Notes: generated by a model not told the origin, from the letters alone. Positions 7,921 through 17,920 are shown, counted from the stretch's first letter. The stretch: 64,000 nucleotides of DNA from Acidobacteriales bacterium 59-55 (GCA_001897435.1 MKSV01000010.1:62001-126000), one strand, 5' to 3'. Numbers and translations are program-made.

Positions 7921-10900
7921 ATGTCTCGTTTCCAATATATTGTCTTCGCATTCCTCTTGACGACGGTCTCCATGATGGCTCAAGACACCTCCGCACGCCT
8001 CTCTGGCATCGTGAATGATGCCAGCGGCGCGGCTATCCCAGGAGTAAAGATCACACTCGTAAATCCGGCGACGAAAGGAGAAGTTGCCCACGTTACGACA
8101 GACGAGCGTGGTAACTACTCAGCGCTGCAACTGCCGCCAGGAAACTACACCGTGGTCCTTGAAGCTCCTGGTTTTCAGCGTACGGAGATCCCGGTTCAGC
8201 TTTCGGTGGCCTCCCGCACAGATTTGCCGGTGGTTCTACAGGTCGGGAATGTGGGCGAGACGATCACGGTAACAACACAGGCTGCTGAATTGAATAGAAG
8301 CGATTCCACTGTGAGCACTCTAATTAGCCCGAGCGATGTGCAAAACCTGCCCTTGCCGAACCGAGAGATCACAAACCTGATCGCACTCACCCCGGGGGTC
8401 GTACACGGCGGCGCCGCTACGAACGTCAACTCGGCACAGCTTTCCATCAACGGCAGTCGTACTCTCAACTCTGAGGTACTGCTCGACGGCAATTCAGTCG
8501 TGGAGGGTGTCACAGGGCAGATCAGCCGACTCCCGTCACCCGATATGCTGGGAGAGTTTCGCGTCATCACTTCGAATGCGCCGGCAGAGTATGGGCGCAC
8601 CTCTGGAGGCGTCGTCACCATGTTGACGCGTAGCGGGACGAGTTCCTTCCACGGTGGGGTTTACGAGTTGTTTCGCAACGCCGTGTTGAACGCGAATACC
8701 TTCGCCAACAAGCTCCAGACACCGGTTGTCAAACGTCCGTCGAACAACTACAACCAGTTCGGTGTGGTTCTAAGCGGTCCAGTGGTCTTGCCGAAGATCT
8801 ACAACGGCAGGGAACGCACATTCTTTTATCTCAACTACGATCAAACTCTTCAACGCAGTCCGGCAACCCAGACGCAAACGGTTCCCTCCGCTGAGTTCAG
8901 ATCCGGGAATTTCGAATCTTCGCCTGTAGTGGTGTATGACCCTCTGACGAATGCCCCCTTTCCGAACAATACGATTCCGTCCAGCCGGATCGACCAGGCA
9001 GCAAGCGCCTTTATGTCGCAGATGCCTCTTCCGAACACTCTCGGGACCTACGACAGTGTCAGCAACCGTTACACCAACAACTACTATTTTCAGGAATCGG
9101 TGCCCTACAGAGCGCCTCGGTATTCAGGCCGGATCGACCATTCGATCGGTGACAGACTGCGTCTTCTCGGCAGCGTTAATCGCTGGATTGCTGCCACCGG
9201 GCAATCCCTGGCGTTTCACAATCCCATCCTGGCGACATCATTCAGCTGCAATTGCGATCAGGGCTGGGAAGCGGTAACCGGCGGCACCGTCACAGTTAAT
9301 CCGACAACTGTCGTGGATGTCCGCTTTGGCTTCAACCGTTGGGTGGAAGAGCGTACAGCCGCCAGCTACGGGACCGATCCTTCCAAGACGGTGGGAATCC
9401 AGCGCTATTCCTTCCCTGAGACCCCACATATCGGTATCTCGAGCTTTAGCGCCTTCGGCGCATCCAATGGATCAACCAGCAGAACCTACAGCAATACTTT
9501 CACTCCATATGGTTCTGTGACGAAGGTCTTCGGAAGACACACCCTGAAGGCGGGTGCGCTATTGCGGAAGGATCAGGTCAATGTCTTCAACACTGGATCC
9601 GCTTTCCAAGGTTCCTATAGCTTTACGGGGGCAATCACCGACGTCACCGGTTCCGGTGGAAAGGCAACGAATGCGCTCGCCGATTTCCTGCTGGGCGAGG
9701 TGAAGACAGCCAATTACGCGATCCCTCAACCGTTGCTTGGTCGACGCAATTTCAACGTTGGAGTTTACGCTCAGGACGATGTGCGGTTAACACCGAAGCT
9801 AACCGCGAATCTCGGTGTTCGTTATGACTATGAGGCTCCCATGTACATCGCCACAGATCGCTACAGCCGTTTCGACAATCGTACGGGTGTTCTGCTGGTG
9901 GCCAACAAGAACGCATCCCGCACGCTGAACATTGACGGAGCCAAACTTAATTTCTCGCCACGCGTTGGACTGGTCTATGCGGTGACGAACCAGACAGTCA
10001 TTCGCGCAGGCTTTGGTACTTTTTACGGCCAGATCATGTCGAATCTGGGCGGCCAGGTTTCCTTCCCCGGCTATGATGTCCCTGTTTCTTTCAACAATCT
10101 TGGTACGGGCGTAGCCCAGCCTTTTACCCTCACTCAAGGCATGCCATTGACCGGCGTACAGGATCTGGATAATCCGCAGGCCGCCCTCGTCGGCGCTTCC
10201 GCTTCCAATCCGTTTTCCGCCGGCGGAGTATCCTACCAATCGATCGCCCCACTGAGTTTGAATCAACAGTGGAACGCAAGTGTGCAACAGCAGATGATCG
10301 CCGACACTGTGATCGAAATTGGATATGTCGGCAGCCATGCTGTTCATCTCCCTCTTTACCTGCAGGGCAATCTCCCAGCCTTTGCACAGGCGACCGAAGT
10401 GGCGTACGCCAATACCACCCTGGCGACGCAAAACGCTAGAATGTTCCCGACCCTGGGCACGCTGACAGGATCGTATAACGTGGGGAACTCCACTTATCAC
10501 AGCCTCCAGGTGACTGCACGCCGGCGCTTTGGAAGCTCGTTCTCGCTCCAAAGCTCGTACACATGGTCACACACTATTGACGACGGTTCCGGCATCTTCA
10601 ACTTTTCCCAGGCCAATGGCATCAACGCTGGACAGTATCCCTCCGACCCTGTCCTTCGCCGCACGCAGGACCGCAGTTCTTCCTCCTTCGATGTCCGGAA
10701 CAACTACACCCTGGCAATTCAGTACAAGACACGCGGCCCGTGGTTTACACGGAACATTCAGATAAGTCCGATCTTCAGCGCTCGATCGGGATTTCCTTTG
10801 ACCATTACTCAATCGAACGTTTTCCCCGGCGTAAACAGCCAAAGGCCCAACGGCGACGTCTCGCGACTCAAAATAACGCCATATCGAAATGGCTCCGGCA

Positions 10901-11280
10901 TCCAGTATTGGAAACCGACCAGCGCTTCCGACTTTCCTCTTTCGCCAAGTGGACCGGTATTTGTTGGGACGGGTGCAGCCAGAAGGCAGATCGTAGCAAC
11001 CGGCCTGGGCAACGTTGGGCGCTATAGCGTTCGAGCACCCGGCGAAGTGAATCTGGATGTTTCTGTTTCTCGCCGTTTTCCCATTTATAAGGGGTTGGCT
11101 TTCGTCTTCAGGGTAGACGCATTCAACGTGCTGAATCACAATAATTTGAATAATCCAGGCGCGTCGCTTGGTCTAACCACAGACGCAACGCACGCCTTTT
11201 TCAATGCACCGTCGTTCGGCCTGATCACAGGATCCAACTCGAACCGCTTTCTGCAGATCGTGACGCGTATCAACTTCTAA
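7921..11280 (+). CDS. Oar-like TonB-dependent outer-membrane receptor
   Basis: This 1119-residue receptor starts with a signal peptide (residues 1 to about 20, ending MMAQ). A carboxypeptidase-regulatory-like beta-sandwich follows (about 22-105; GIVNDASGAAIPGVKI, TDERGNYSALQLPPGNYTV), then a plug domain (about 115-230; SPSDVQNLPLPNREI, NGSRTLNSEVLLDGNSV) and a long beta-barrel ending in QIVTRINF with the terminal Phe. The ATG at 7921 has GGAGG 9 nt upstream; an in-frame TTG at 7840 lacks one. It would import a bulky glycan fragment. It is divergent from a membrane-bound regulator and followed by a polysaccharide lyase. The final segment closely resembles that of the receptor fragment at the window start. 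Confidence 0.93.
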   Translation: MSRFQYIVFAFLLTTVSMMAQDTSARLSGIVNDASGAAIPGVKITLVNPATKGEVAHVTTDERGNYSALQLPPGNYTVVLEAPGFQRTEIPVQLSVASRTDLPVVLQVGNVGETITVTTQAAELNRSDSTVSTLISPSDVQNLPLPNREITNLIALTPGVVHGGAATNVNSAQLSINGSRTLNSEVLLDGNSVVEGVTGQISRLPSPDMLGEFRVITSNAPAEYGRTSGGVVTMLTRSGTSSFHGGVYELFRNAVLNANTFANKLQTPVVKRPSNNYNQFGVVLSGPVVLPKIYNGRERTFFYLNYDQTLQRSPATQTQTVPSAEFRSGNFESSPVVVYDPLTNAPFPNNTIPSSRIDQAASAFMSQMPLPNTLGTYDSVSNRYTNNYYFQESVPYRAPRYSGRIDHSIGDRLRLLGSVNRWIAATGQSLAFHNPILATSFSCNCDQGWEAVTGGTVTVNPTTVVDVRFGFNRWVEERTAASYGTDPSKTVGIQRYSFPETPHIGISSFSAFGASNGSTSRTYSNTFTPYGSVTKVFGRHTLKAGALLRKDQVNVFNTGSAFQGSYSFTGAITDVTGSGGKATNALADFLLGEVKTANYAIPQPLLGRRNFNVGVYAQDDVRLTPKLTANLGVRYDYEAPMYIATDRYSRFDNRTGVLLVANKNASRTLNIDGAKLNFSPRVGLVYAVTNQTVIRAGFGTFYGQIMSNLGGQVSFPGYDVPVSFNNLGTGVAQPFTLTQGMPLTGVQDLDNPQAALVGASASNPFSAGGVSYQSIAPLSLNQQWNASVQQQMIADTVIEIGYVGSHAVHLPLYLQGNLPAFAQATEVAYANTTLATQNARMFPTLGTLTGSYNVGNSTYHSLQVTARRRFGSSFSLQSSYTWSHTIDDGSGIFNFSQANGINAGQYPSDPVLRRTQDRSSSSFDVRNNYTLAIQYKTRGPWFTRNIQISPIFSARSGFPLTITQSNVFPGVNSQRPNGDVSRLKITPYRNGSGIQYWKPTSASDFPLSPSGPVFVGTGAARRQIVATGLGNVGRYSVRAPGEVNLDVSVSRRFPIYKGLAFVFRVDAFNVLNHNNLNNPGASLGLTTDATHAFFNAPSFGLITGSNSNRFLQIVTRINF

Positions 11281-11286
11281 AAGCCG

Positions 11287-11330
11287 TGCGCGGAACCGGC
11301 ATCGATCTCGCAGGTTCCGCGCATGCTTTC
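11287..11330 (+). terminator. Hairpin with pyrimidine-rich tail after the TonB receptor
   Basis: An 11-bp stem (TGCGCGGAACC at 11287-11297 pairing with 11313-11323) with a 15-nt loop is followed by TGCTTTCTCCTTCTT. It lies 7 bp after the receptor stop and before the lyase gene. The interrupted U-tract suggests an attenuator or partial terminator rather than a strong one. Confidence 0.5.
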
Positions 11331-11377
11331 TCCTTCTTCCCAAGCTCGCTCCTCAAACCAAAGGGAAAGTGTTATTT

Positions 11378-13546
11378 ATGCGAAAGCTCTGGAGCTTCGT
11401 TGGCCTGCTGTTTTTATTGCATTGCGGCGCCTGCCGCTTGATGGCTCAGGGCCCTTCTCTTTTCATGACAGAGGGCGATTTCAACGCGCGCAGACAGCTT
11501 GCGCAGCGTGAACCGTGGGCTAAGAAGAGCTTGGATCTCCTCTTGAAAGAAGCTGACGATTTCCCACGCTCTTATATGCAGAGGTTCGGCCTGACAGATG
11601 CCGCACCTCCACCGGAAGGGGGACAATGGCTGCATTGGTATGCCTGTCCAGGGAGCGGAACACCTCTCGAGTTCCACCCGCCGGACAAGAACATTTGCCC
11701 GGAGACTGGAAAGAACTTCTCCGGCTATCCCTATGACCATGTTGTATATCAACTTCGAAATGACGCTCTGGCAGAGGCCGCCGTCGCTTTGGGATTGGCC
11801 TATCGCTTCACGGGTCGCGAAGTGTATGCACAAAAAGCAGCAGGAATCTTGACGGCCTATGCGCGTGTTTATCCCGGCTATGCGCTGCATGACATCCACG
11901 GGAAACCTACGCCGAATGGAGCGAAAGCCTACGCGCAAACGCTTGATGAGTCCATTTGGTTAATAAAGATCGCATGGGCGTACGACCTGATCCGTGGAAC
12001 CGGTGTTCTAACCATGCAAGAAAAACAGGACATCGAGACCAAGGTTTTGCTTGCCTCTGCGTCAACGGTAATGAAAGCCCACAAGGAACCGACCGACAAT
12101 ATTCAGTCGTGGATCAACAGCGCAATAGCGGCGGTAGGTTTCACGCTCAATGATCCAGCCCTCATTCGGGAAGCGATCGATGGCCCCATTGGATTTCGTC
12201 ACCAGATGCATACATTTGTGCAGGAAGGATTCTGGGTCGAAGGCGCCTGGGGTTATCAGTTCTATGCCATGCGTGCTCTCACGATGCTTGCGCAGATGGC
12301 GGAGGAAAAAGAGATTGACCTTTGGAAGCAGGAACCAAATCTCCTTGCTCTATTCCATTCCCCATTGGGTGTTGTCCTGCCAGACGGAAGACTGCCGGCA
12401 TTCAACGACAGTGGCTCGCCTGATCTTTACGACCAAGACTATCTCTACGAAGTCGCCTACGCATCAACGCATGACCCGGTGCTGCTTAACGTTATTGAAC
12501 ATGGGCCGCGATCGGATCGTGAAGCATTTTTATTTGGAGTTGAAAAGCTACCCGCCAGCTCAGCTCCTAAACTTGTGAGCGCGGTTTTCCCCAAGGCGGG
12601 CTTCGCAACTCTTCGTTCGAATCAGAACGATCTCACAGTAATAATGAAATTTGGGCCGCATGGCGGCGCTCACGGGCATTTCGACAAGCTCAATTTTGTC
12701 TTGTTCTCCAATGGTAGGACGCTGGCTATTGATCCGGGCACTCATCCTTATGGTTTACCAATCCACCGAGAGTGGGACTCAATGACGATCGCTCACAATA
12801 CCATCTCCGTCGACGAGCAAAGGCAAGCGGCGGCCACTGGCAAGTTGTTGGACTGGCAGACAGGAGACGGATGGACCGCGGTGAGTGCGTCTGCCGGATC
12901 GGCTTACAATACGGCCGGCTTGCGAAGAAGTATCTTGCTCACGCCTGATTATGTCTTGATCCTCGATCACTGCGAAAGCCTGGATAACAAGCCGCACCTC
13001 TTTGATTGGGCCTATCACGACGCAGGTAAAGCATCACCTGGAGAAGGCCTGCTCCTGCACCCCTTCCAGTTCAGCGCTGCTAATGGTTATCAGCATCTGT
13101 CCAATGTAATGCGTGGCGTCACATCGAAGGAGATTGCGATACGTTTCCGGAGCGAAATTTCGGCTGATCCTTCTCAGGAGGAGCATTCCAACAGCACTCC
13201 TGCCACCTACCGCTTTGCAACTGAGCCGTCTCCTCTTAAGCCAGGATGGGACACCAGTGTCGATGTAAATCTCCAAATGCTTCCGATACCTGCAACAGAG
13301 GTCTTCGTGGGCAATTCTCCGAACAGAGGCATTCCATCCGATGTCTCCTTCGTAATAGCACGGCGAAGCGGTGCGTCTGTTACCTTCGCGACCATCCTAC
13401 AGATATCTCCATCGAATAAAGAGTCGGCCAGATCTAAATTGCGTTTCAAACAATCGGCTACAGGCGAGTTGATTGTTCAGGGAGAGCATTTCATCGACAC
13501 GTTCTCAGATACAAACAAGCTCTCATTCCATCGCTCAATGAATTGA
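11378..13546 (+). CDS. Secreted heparinase II/III-family polysaccharide lyase (alginate-lyase-like N-domain)
   Basis: This 722-residue protein has a signal peptide (about 1-23, ending LMAQ), an alpha/alpha-toroid alginate-lyase-like region (about 80-340; YPYDHVVYQLRNDAL, TDNIQSWINSA) and a heparinase II/III-type beta-sheet domain (about 400-560). The latter has the hallmark stretches PHGGAHGHFDKLNFVLF and MTIAHNTISVDE. Such lyases cleave uronic-acid polysaccharides by beta-elimination, often acting on oligomers in the periplasm. The closest families appear to be PL15/PL17/PL12-like, but the substrate cannot be assigned. The ATG at 11378 is preceded by AGGGA; the GTG at 11369 is too close to it. 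Its position behind the TonB receptor and near the hexuronate-type transporter supports uronan breakdown. Confidence 0.82.
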   Translation: MRKLWSFVGLLFLLHCGACRLMAQGPSLFMTEGDFNARRQLAQREPWAKKSLDLLLKEADDFPRSYMQRFGLTDAAPPPEGGQWLHWYACPGSGTPLEFHPPDKNICPETGKNFSGYPYDHVVYQLRNDALAEAAVALGLAYRFTGREVYAQKAAGILTAYARVYPGYALHDIHGKPTPNGAKAYAQTLDESIWLIKIAWAYDLIRGTGVLTMQEKQDIETKVLLASASTVMKAHKEPTDNIQSWINSAIAAVGFTLNDPALIREAIDGPIGFRHQMHTFVQEGFWVEGAWGYQFYAMRALTMLAQMAEEKEIDLWKQEPNLLALFHSPLGVVLPDGRLPAFNDSGSPDLYDQDYLYEVAYASTHDPVLLNVIEHGPRSDREAFLFGVEKLPASSAPKLVSAVFPKAGFATLRSNQNDLTVIMKFGPHGGAHGHFDKLNFVLFSNGRTLAIDPGTHPYGLPIHREWDSMTIAHNTISVDEQRQAAATGKLLDWQTGDGWTAVSASAGSAYNTAGLRRSILLTPDYVLILDHCESLDNKPHLFDWAYHDAGKASPGEGLLLHPFQFSAANGYQHLSNVMRGVTSKEIAIRFRSEISADPSQEEHSNSTPATYRFATEPSPLKPGWDTSVDVNLQMLPIPATEVFVGNSPNRGIPSDVSFVIARRSGASVTFATILQISPSNKESARSKLRFKQSATGELIVQGEHFIDTFSDTNKLSFHRSMN

Positions 13547-13637
13547 TATTACGAGGAAGAGCGACGTCGACGCCTAACTTCAGCTTGAGTCTTTCTTCTA
13601 ACCCCGGTTATTCGTGTTTGTGATCCACACCGGCCGG

Positions 13638-13667
13638 TTGACAGTTCTATAGCGGGCTGCGTAACAT
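13638..13667 (+). promoter_or_regulatory. Candidate sigma-70 promoter of the DUF1080/PQQ-dehydrogenase operon
   Basis: A perfect TTGACA at 13638-13643 is followed after 18 nt by TAACAT at 13662-13667 (4 of 6 matches to TATAAT). It lies about 75 bp before the ATG at 13742 in an otherwise empty 195-bp gap. Sequence match only. Confidence 0.4.
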
Positions 13668-13741
13668 TCGTGAACCATAATCAATCCATTTTGCACAATA
13701 CGCAATATATTGATTTGGCATGAATGCTGAGGTGCAACCCT

Positions 13742-15691
13742 ATGTCCCGTATGAAAGCCGCATGGATCCTGGTTTGTGCCGCACAGCTTACCATGCCTCT
13801 GCTGTACGCCGAGCCCGGTCCTACCTTCATTCCGGACGCAACATTTCACGGATCTACGCTCGCGGGCTGGCATACGCTTGGCTCTGCCTCGTGGAGTGCA
13901 GATCGCGGCGAGATTACCGCCAAGGGCGGGGAAGGCTGGCTGGTCCTCGACAAACCATATCAGGACTCGGCACTTTATACCTCCTTTCGTTGCACGGGAC
14001 CGTGCAACACCGGAATTTTGATGCGCATGGAGAAGCGCGGCGCCGGTTCAACCGGCGTGATGCTAGCTGTCGAAGGCGACGCACTGGTTTCTTATCGCGT
14101 GATGATCGACGCGAGCGGCAAGATCACCAGCAAGGCCAAACTCCGCAACGCCGGCGGGCAGGCCCGCTACGCGCCCCCTCCACCCCCTCCGGGTGCGACT
14201 CGCCCTGTGCGCAGGGCTCCTGCGCCGCTACCCGAAGCACCGCCGGGAGTGACCCTGATGCCACATCCTGCGCGTGGACTGCAACCGGGGTGGAACCAGA
14301 TCGAAGTGCTTCTCGATGCCGAGATCATTCGCGCTTTTCTGAACGACGGCGGCGGAGAAGCAAGCGCGGCCGCTGAGAATATGGATGAGTACGGCCCCAT
14401 GGCTCTCTATGTCGGGCCTGGCAGTGAAGTCAGCTTCAAGGACGTGGCATGGAAGAACATCGCCATCAAGTCGCATCCCGATGAAGTCGTCGGCGCGGGC
14501 TTCCGCATGCAGCGTCTTAACGAGTTCTTTTACGGCTGGTCGGCTGCCGCGGCGGACTTTAACCACGACGGCAAGATGGATATTGTAAGCGGCCCCTTCA
14601 TCTATTACGGGCCGTCCTTTCGTGACTCAAGCGAAATCTATCCCAATGAGGCTTACAACACTTCGACCCAGTATCCGGCGAAAGACTGGATTGAGCGAGC
14701 CGCCGACTTCAATGGTGATGGCTGGCCGGATGTGCTCACCTCCGGGCGTGGTGTCGGGGCTGAACTCTATATCAATCCTGCTGGAGAGCAACGCCGCTGG
14801 AAGCATTACCATGTGGTTGATTCGATCCTCGGTGAGGAGACGATCATTCGCGACATCGACGGCGACGGCAAGCCGGAGTTGATTTATACCTCCGGCGATG
14901 GCTATATCAGTTTTGCCCGGCCGGATCCGAAAGATGTATCCGCCAAGTGGATCATTCATCACGTCTCCGAGCGCGGTCCGTGGCCTCCGCACGGCATCGG
15001 AGCGGGAGACATCAATCAGGATGGCCGCATCGATATCCTCGACGCCGAGGGATGGTGGGAGCAGCCCGCCTCCGGCGCAGACACTGTGCCCTGGAAGTTT
15101 CACCCTGTTGCCTTTGGGCGCTGGGCGCGCACATCGGCAGGCGGATGCGACATGGCCGTTTACGACGTAAATGGCGATGGACTGCCCGATGTAGTGACTA
15201 CGCTTCAGTCACACGGATGGGGCCTTGCATGGTTCGAACAAAAACGTGACAAGGCGACGGGTGAGATCAGCTTCGTCAGGCACGACGTGATGGGCATGCA
15301 CTCTGACAAGAATGCCGGAGGCGTCTCCTTCTCGCAGCCGCACGGAACTGCGATGGCGGACATCGACGGCGATGGCATTCCGGACTTCGTGGTGGGCAAG
15401 CGTGTCTTCTCGCATCTCGACGACTTCTACGATCCCGACCCGTATGGTCCCGCAGTCCTTTACTGGTACCAGACCGTTCGCAACCCGAAAGCACCGGGTG
15501 GAGCTGAACTGGTGCCGCACCTGATTCACAATCGCTCCGGCGCGGGCTCGGACATCCTTGTTACCGACCTGAATGGTGATGGTAAAGCCGACGTTGTCGT
15601 TGCGACGCGGAGTGGAACCTATATCTTCTGGGGTGAGGCAAAGACTCCTTCCCACACAAAGAAAGCGGCAAAGCAGTCCGCACGAAAGTGA
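13742..15691 (+). CDS. Secreted 3-keto-disaccharide hydrolase-like (DUF1080) protein fused to seven FG-GAP/VCBS calcium-binding repeats
   Basis: This 649-residue exported protein has a signal peptide (about 1-24), then a concanavalin-like DUF1080/3-keto-disaccharide hydrolase domain (about 30-250; DATFHGSTLAGWH, TGPCNTGILMRMEK, LQPGWNQIEVLLD) interrupted by a proline-rich loop. The C-terminal half is a propeller with seven calcium-type motifs: DFNHDGKMD, DFNGDGWPD, DIDGDGKPE, DINQDGRID, DVNGDGLPD, DIDGDGIPD and DLNGDGKAD. ATG 13742 has GAGG 9 nt upstream. It lies 3 bp before the PQQ dehydrogenase, so the two are co-translated. An attractive inference is that the dehydrogenase makes a keto-sugar which this protein binds or cleaves. 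A purely structural role for the propeller is also possible. Confidence 0.8.
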   Translation: MSRMKAAWILVCAAQLTMPLLYAEPGPTFIPDATFHGSTLAGWHTLGSASWSADRGEITAKGGEGWLVLDKPYQDSALYTSFRCTGPCNTGILMRMEKRGAGSTGVMLAVEGDALVSYRVMIDASGKITSKAKLRNAGGQARYAPPPPPPGATRPVRRAPAPLPEAPPGVTLMPHPARGLQPGWNQIEVLLDAEIIRAFLNDGGGEASAAAENMDEYGPMALYVGPGSEVSFKDVAWKNIAIKSHPDEVVGAGFRMQRLNEFFYGWSAAAADFNHDGKMDIVSGPFIYYGPSFRDSSEIYPNEAYNTSTQYPAKDWIERAADFNGDGWPDVLTSGRGVGAELYINPAGEQRRWKHYHVVDSILGEETIIRDIDGDGKPELIYTSGDGYISFARPDPKDVSAKWIIHHVSERGPWPPHGIGAGDINQDGRIDILDAEGWWEQPASGADTVPWKFHPVAFGRWARTSAGGCDMAVYDVNGDGLPDVVTTLQSHGWGLAWFEQKRDKATGEISFVRHDVMGMHSDKNAGGVSFSQPHGTAMADIDGDGIPDFVVGKRVFSHLDDFYDPDPYGPAVLYWYQTVRNPKAPGGAELVPHLIHNRSGAGSDILVTDLNGDGKADVVVATRSGTYIFWGEAKTPSHTKKAAKQSARK

Positions 15692-15694
15692 TCT

Positions 15695-17920
15695 ATGCGC
15701 ATACCTGCCTGGCAAATCATTACGTCCACTACCCTTGTCGCGGGAATGATGGTCTTCTCCGTATCGCGGGCGAATCATCCGGCTCAGGCAGCGGAGGTGA
15801 AGAACGCGGCTCCCTACACGACGTGGAGCGACTACCTCGGCAGCGCCGACTCTGCACAATACTCGGCGCTCAAGCAAATCAACAAGACGAACGTGAGCCA
15901 GCTACAGCAGGTCTGGTTTTATCCGGCGGGCGAAAACGCCAATCGCTTCGGATTTAATCCCCTTGTTGTGGGCAATACGATGATCGTCATGGGGCGGCAG
16001 AATAGTGTCGTTGCGCTGAATGCCACGACCGGCAAGGAGTTGTGGATGCATGACAATCACAACTCGCGTTTGGTGACGCACCGCGGCATCAACTATTGGG
16101 AGAGTAAAGACCACAGCGATCGCCGCCTCTTGACTACGGTTGACAATCATCTCATCGCCCTCGACTTCGCTACCGGAAAGGTGATCGAGACCTTCGGAGA
16201 TCATGGAAGTGTCGATCTGCGCGAGGGCCTTGGCCGCGACCCGAAGACCATCTCGCAGATCCGTTCCGGCACGCCGGGACGCGTCTTTGAAAATCTGCTT
16301 ATTCTTGGCTCGGCCACGGGTGAAGCGTACGACTCGCCTCCGGGCGACCTGCGAGCCTACGATGTCGTCACCGGCAAGCTCGTGTGGCAGTTTCATACGG
16401 TGCCGCATCCCGGCGAGATGGGGTACGACACCTGGCCGAAAGATGCATGGAAATACATCGGCGGCGTGAATGCATGGGGCGAGATCACGCTTGATGCCAA
16501 GCGCGGCATTGTCTACTTCCCGTTGGGATCGCCCACCTATGACTTCTACGGTGCAGACCGTCATGGAGCAAACCTGTTTTCCGATTGCCTGCTCGCGCTG
16601 GATGCACGGACCGGCAAGTATTTGTGGCACTTCCAAACGACGCACCATGACCTTTGGGACTATGACCTCGAGGCCGCTCCGAAGCTGATGACCATCACCA
16701 AAGATGGTAAAAAAATTGACGTCATCGCGGAGCCCGGGAAGAACAATTTTCTGTGGGTGCTTGACCGTGCAACAGGCAAGCCTGTCTGGCCGGTCGAAGA
16801 GCGTCCGGTGCCGAAGTCGGATATGCCGGGTGAGCAGAGCTGGCCGACACAGCCCTTCCCGACGCATGTTCCTCCGTTTGGCAAACAGATGTTTTCAGCG
16901 GACGATGTGAACCCGTACATCGTCGATCCAAAGGAACGTGAGGAGATTCGCCAGAAGGTGCTGCATGCTCGCAATCAGGGGCTATACACGCCTCCCAGCC
17001 TGGAGAATACGTTGGAGACGCCGGGAAACAACGGCGGGGCAAACTGGGGCTCCGGTTCCATTGATCCAGTCACGAACACGCTCTACGTCGTCTCGAAGAA
17101 CGCGCCTTCGATGCTGAAGCTGGCTTCGCGCTCATCGCGCGAGATGATGACGGGCGATCCTGAGACGCTGGGAAAGATCGTCTATATCCAGAACTGTCAG
17201 ATGTGCCACACCGCAACCCTCGAAGGCCAGCCGCCTTCCATTCCATCGCTGGTCGATATTGTTGGACGGGTCGGAGCCGACAGAGTGCGTTCCATCGTGC
17301 ATGAGGGATCCTCCCCCATGCCTGCCTTCCCTGATCTACCGCCGCGCGACCTTAGCCACTTGATCGCATTCCTGCAGAACCCGGCCAAGGCCAACGTTCC
17401 GCCTGATGTCATTGCCGCATTGGATCAACCCAAGCAGATAGTCAAGGATCCCGAAGGCCGCACCCGCTATTGGACCGGCTACGGCTATATGAACTCGTCT
17501 ACAGGAATGGCCGCCATCGGGCCGCCATGGTCTACCATCACGGCCTACGATATGAACAAAGGCACCATCAAGTGGCAGATTCCGCTTGGCGGTGTGACCG
17601 AGCTTGAGGCCAGGGGCATCACGGGCACTGGAAGCTTCTGGCCACGCGGTGGCGGCGTAGTTACGGCGGGAGGTCTGATCCTCATCGGCACACGGTCGGA
17701 TTCAAAGCTGCACGCCTATGACAAGGACACCGGTAAGCTGATCTGGGAGACCGTGCTTCCTGCCGGCCCCCAGGGCATTCCCGCTGTCTATGAAATTGGC
17801 GGTCGCGAGTATGTTGCTCTCGCAGCTCAATCCGTTGCGGAACCCGGCCAGAAAACAATCAAGCCGACTGGCCCGGAGACCACTGGATACTATGTGTTTG
17901 CTCTGCCAAAGAAGCCGTAG
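15695..17920 (+). CDS. PQQ-dependent dehydrogenase with inserted cytochrome c domain
   Basis: This 741-residue periplasmic quinoprotein oxidises a sugar or alcohol using pyrroloquinoline quinone. It has a signal peptide (about 1-33). Propeller repeats of the PQQ type recur (LNATTGKELW, YDVVTGKLVWQF, LDARTGKYLWHFQ, LDRATGKPVWPVEE, YDKDTGKLIWE), together with the family motif FQTTHHDLWDYD. A c-type cytochrome domain is inserted before the last blades, with CQMCH at residues 501-505 and a likely Met ligand in SPMPAFPDL. Electrons would pass from PQQ to heme within one chain. The family resembles quinate/glucose-type membrane-free quinoproteins. It is 3 bp downstream of the DUF1080/FG-GAP gene and convergent with the GH92 gene. 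No PQQ-biosynthesis genes are in the window. Confidence 0.9.
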   Translation: MRIPAWQIITSTTLVAGMMVFSVSRANHPAQAAEVKNAAPYTTWSDYLGSADSAQYSALKQINKTNVSQLQQVWFYPAGENANRFGFNPLVVGNTMIVMGRQNSVVALNATTGKELWMHDNHNSRLVTHRGINYWESKDHSDRRLLTTVDNHLIALDFATGKVIETFGDHGSVDLREGLGRDPKTISQIRSGTPGRVFENLLILGSATGEAYDSPPGDLRAYDVVTGKLVWQFHTVPHPGEMGYDTWPKDAWKYIGGVNAWGEITLDAKRGIVYFPLGSPTYDFYGADRHGANLFSDCLLALDARTGKYLWHFQTTHHDLWDYDLEAAPKLMTITKDGKKIDVIAEPGKNNFLWVLDRATGKPVWPVEERPVPKSDMPGEQSWPTQPFPTHVPPFGKQMFSADDVNPYIVDPKEREEIRQKVLHARNQGLYTPPSLENTLETPGNNGGANWGSGSIDPVTNTLYVVSKNAPSMLKLASRSSREMMTGDPETLGKIVYIQNCQMCHTATLEGQPPSIPSLVDIVGRVGADRVRSIVHEGSSPMPAFPDLPPRDLSHLIAFLQNPAKANVPPDVIAALDQPKQIVKDPEGRTRYWTGYGYMNSSTGMAAIGPPWSTITAYDMNKGTIKWQIPLGGVTELEARGITGTGSFWPRGGGVVTAGGLILIGTRSDSKLHAYDKDTGKLIWETVLPAGPQGIPAVYEIGGREYVALAAQSVAEPGQKTIKPTGPETTGYYVFALPKKP

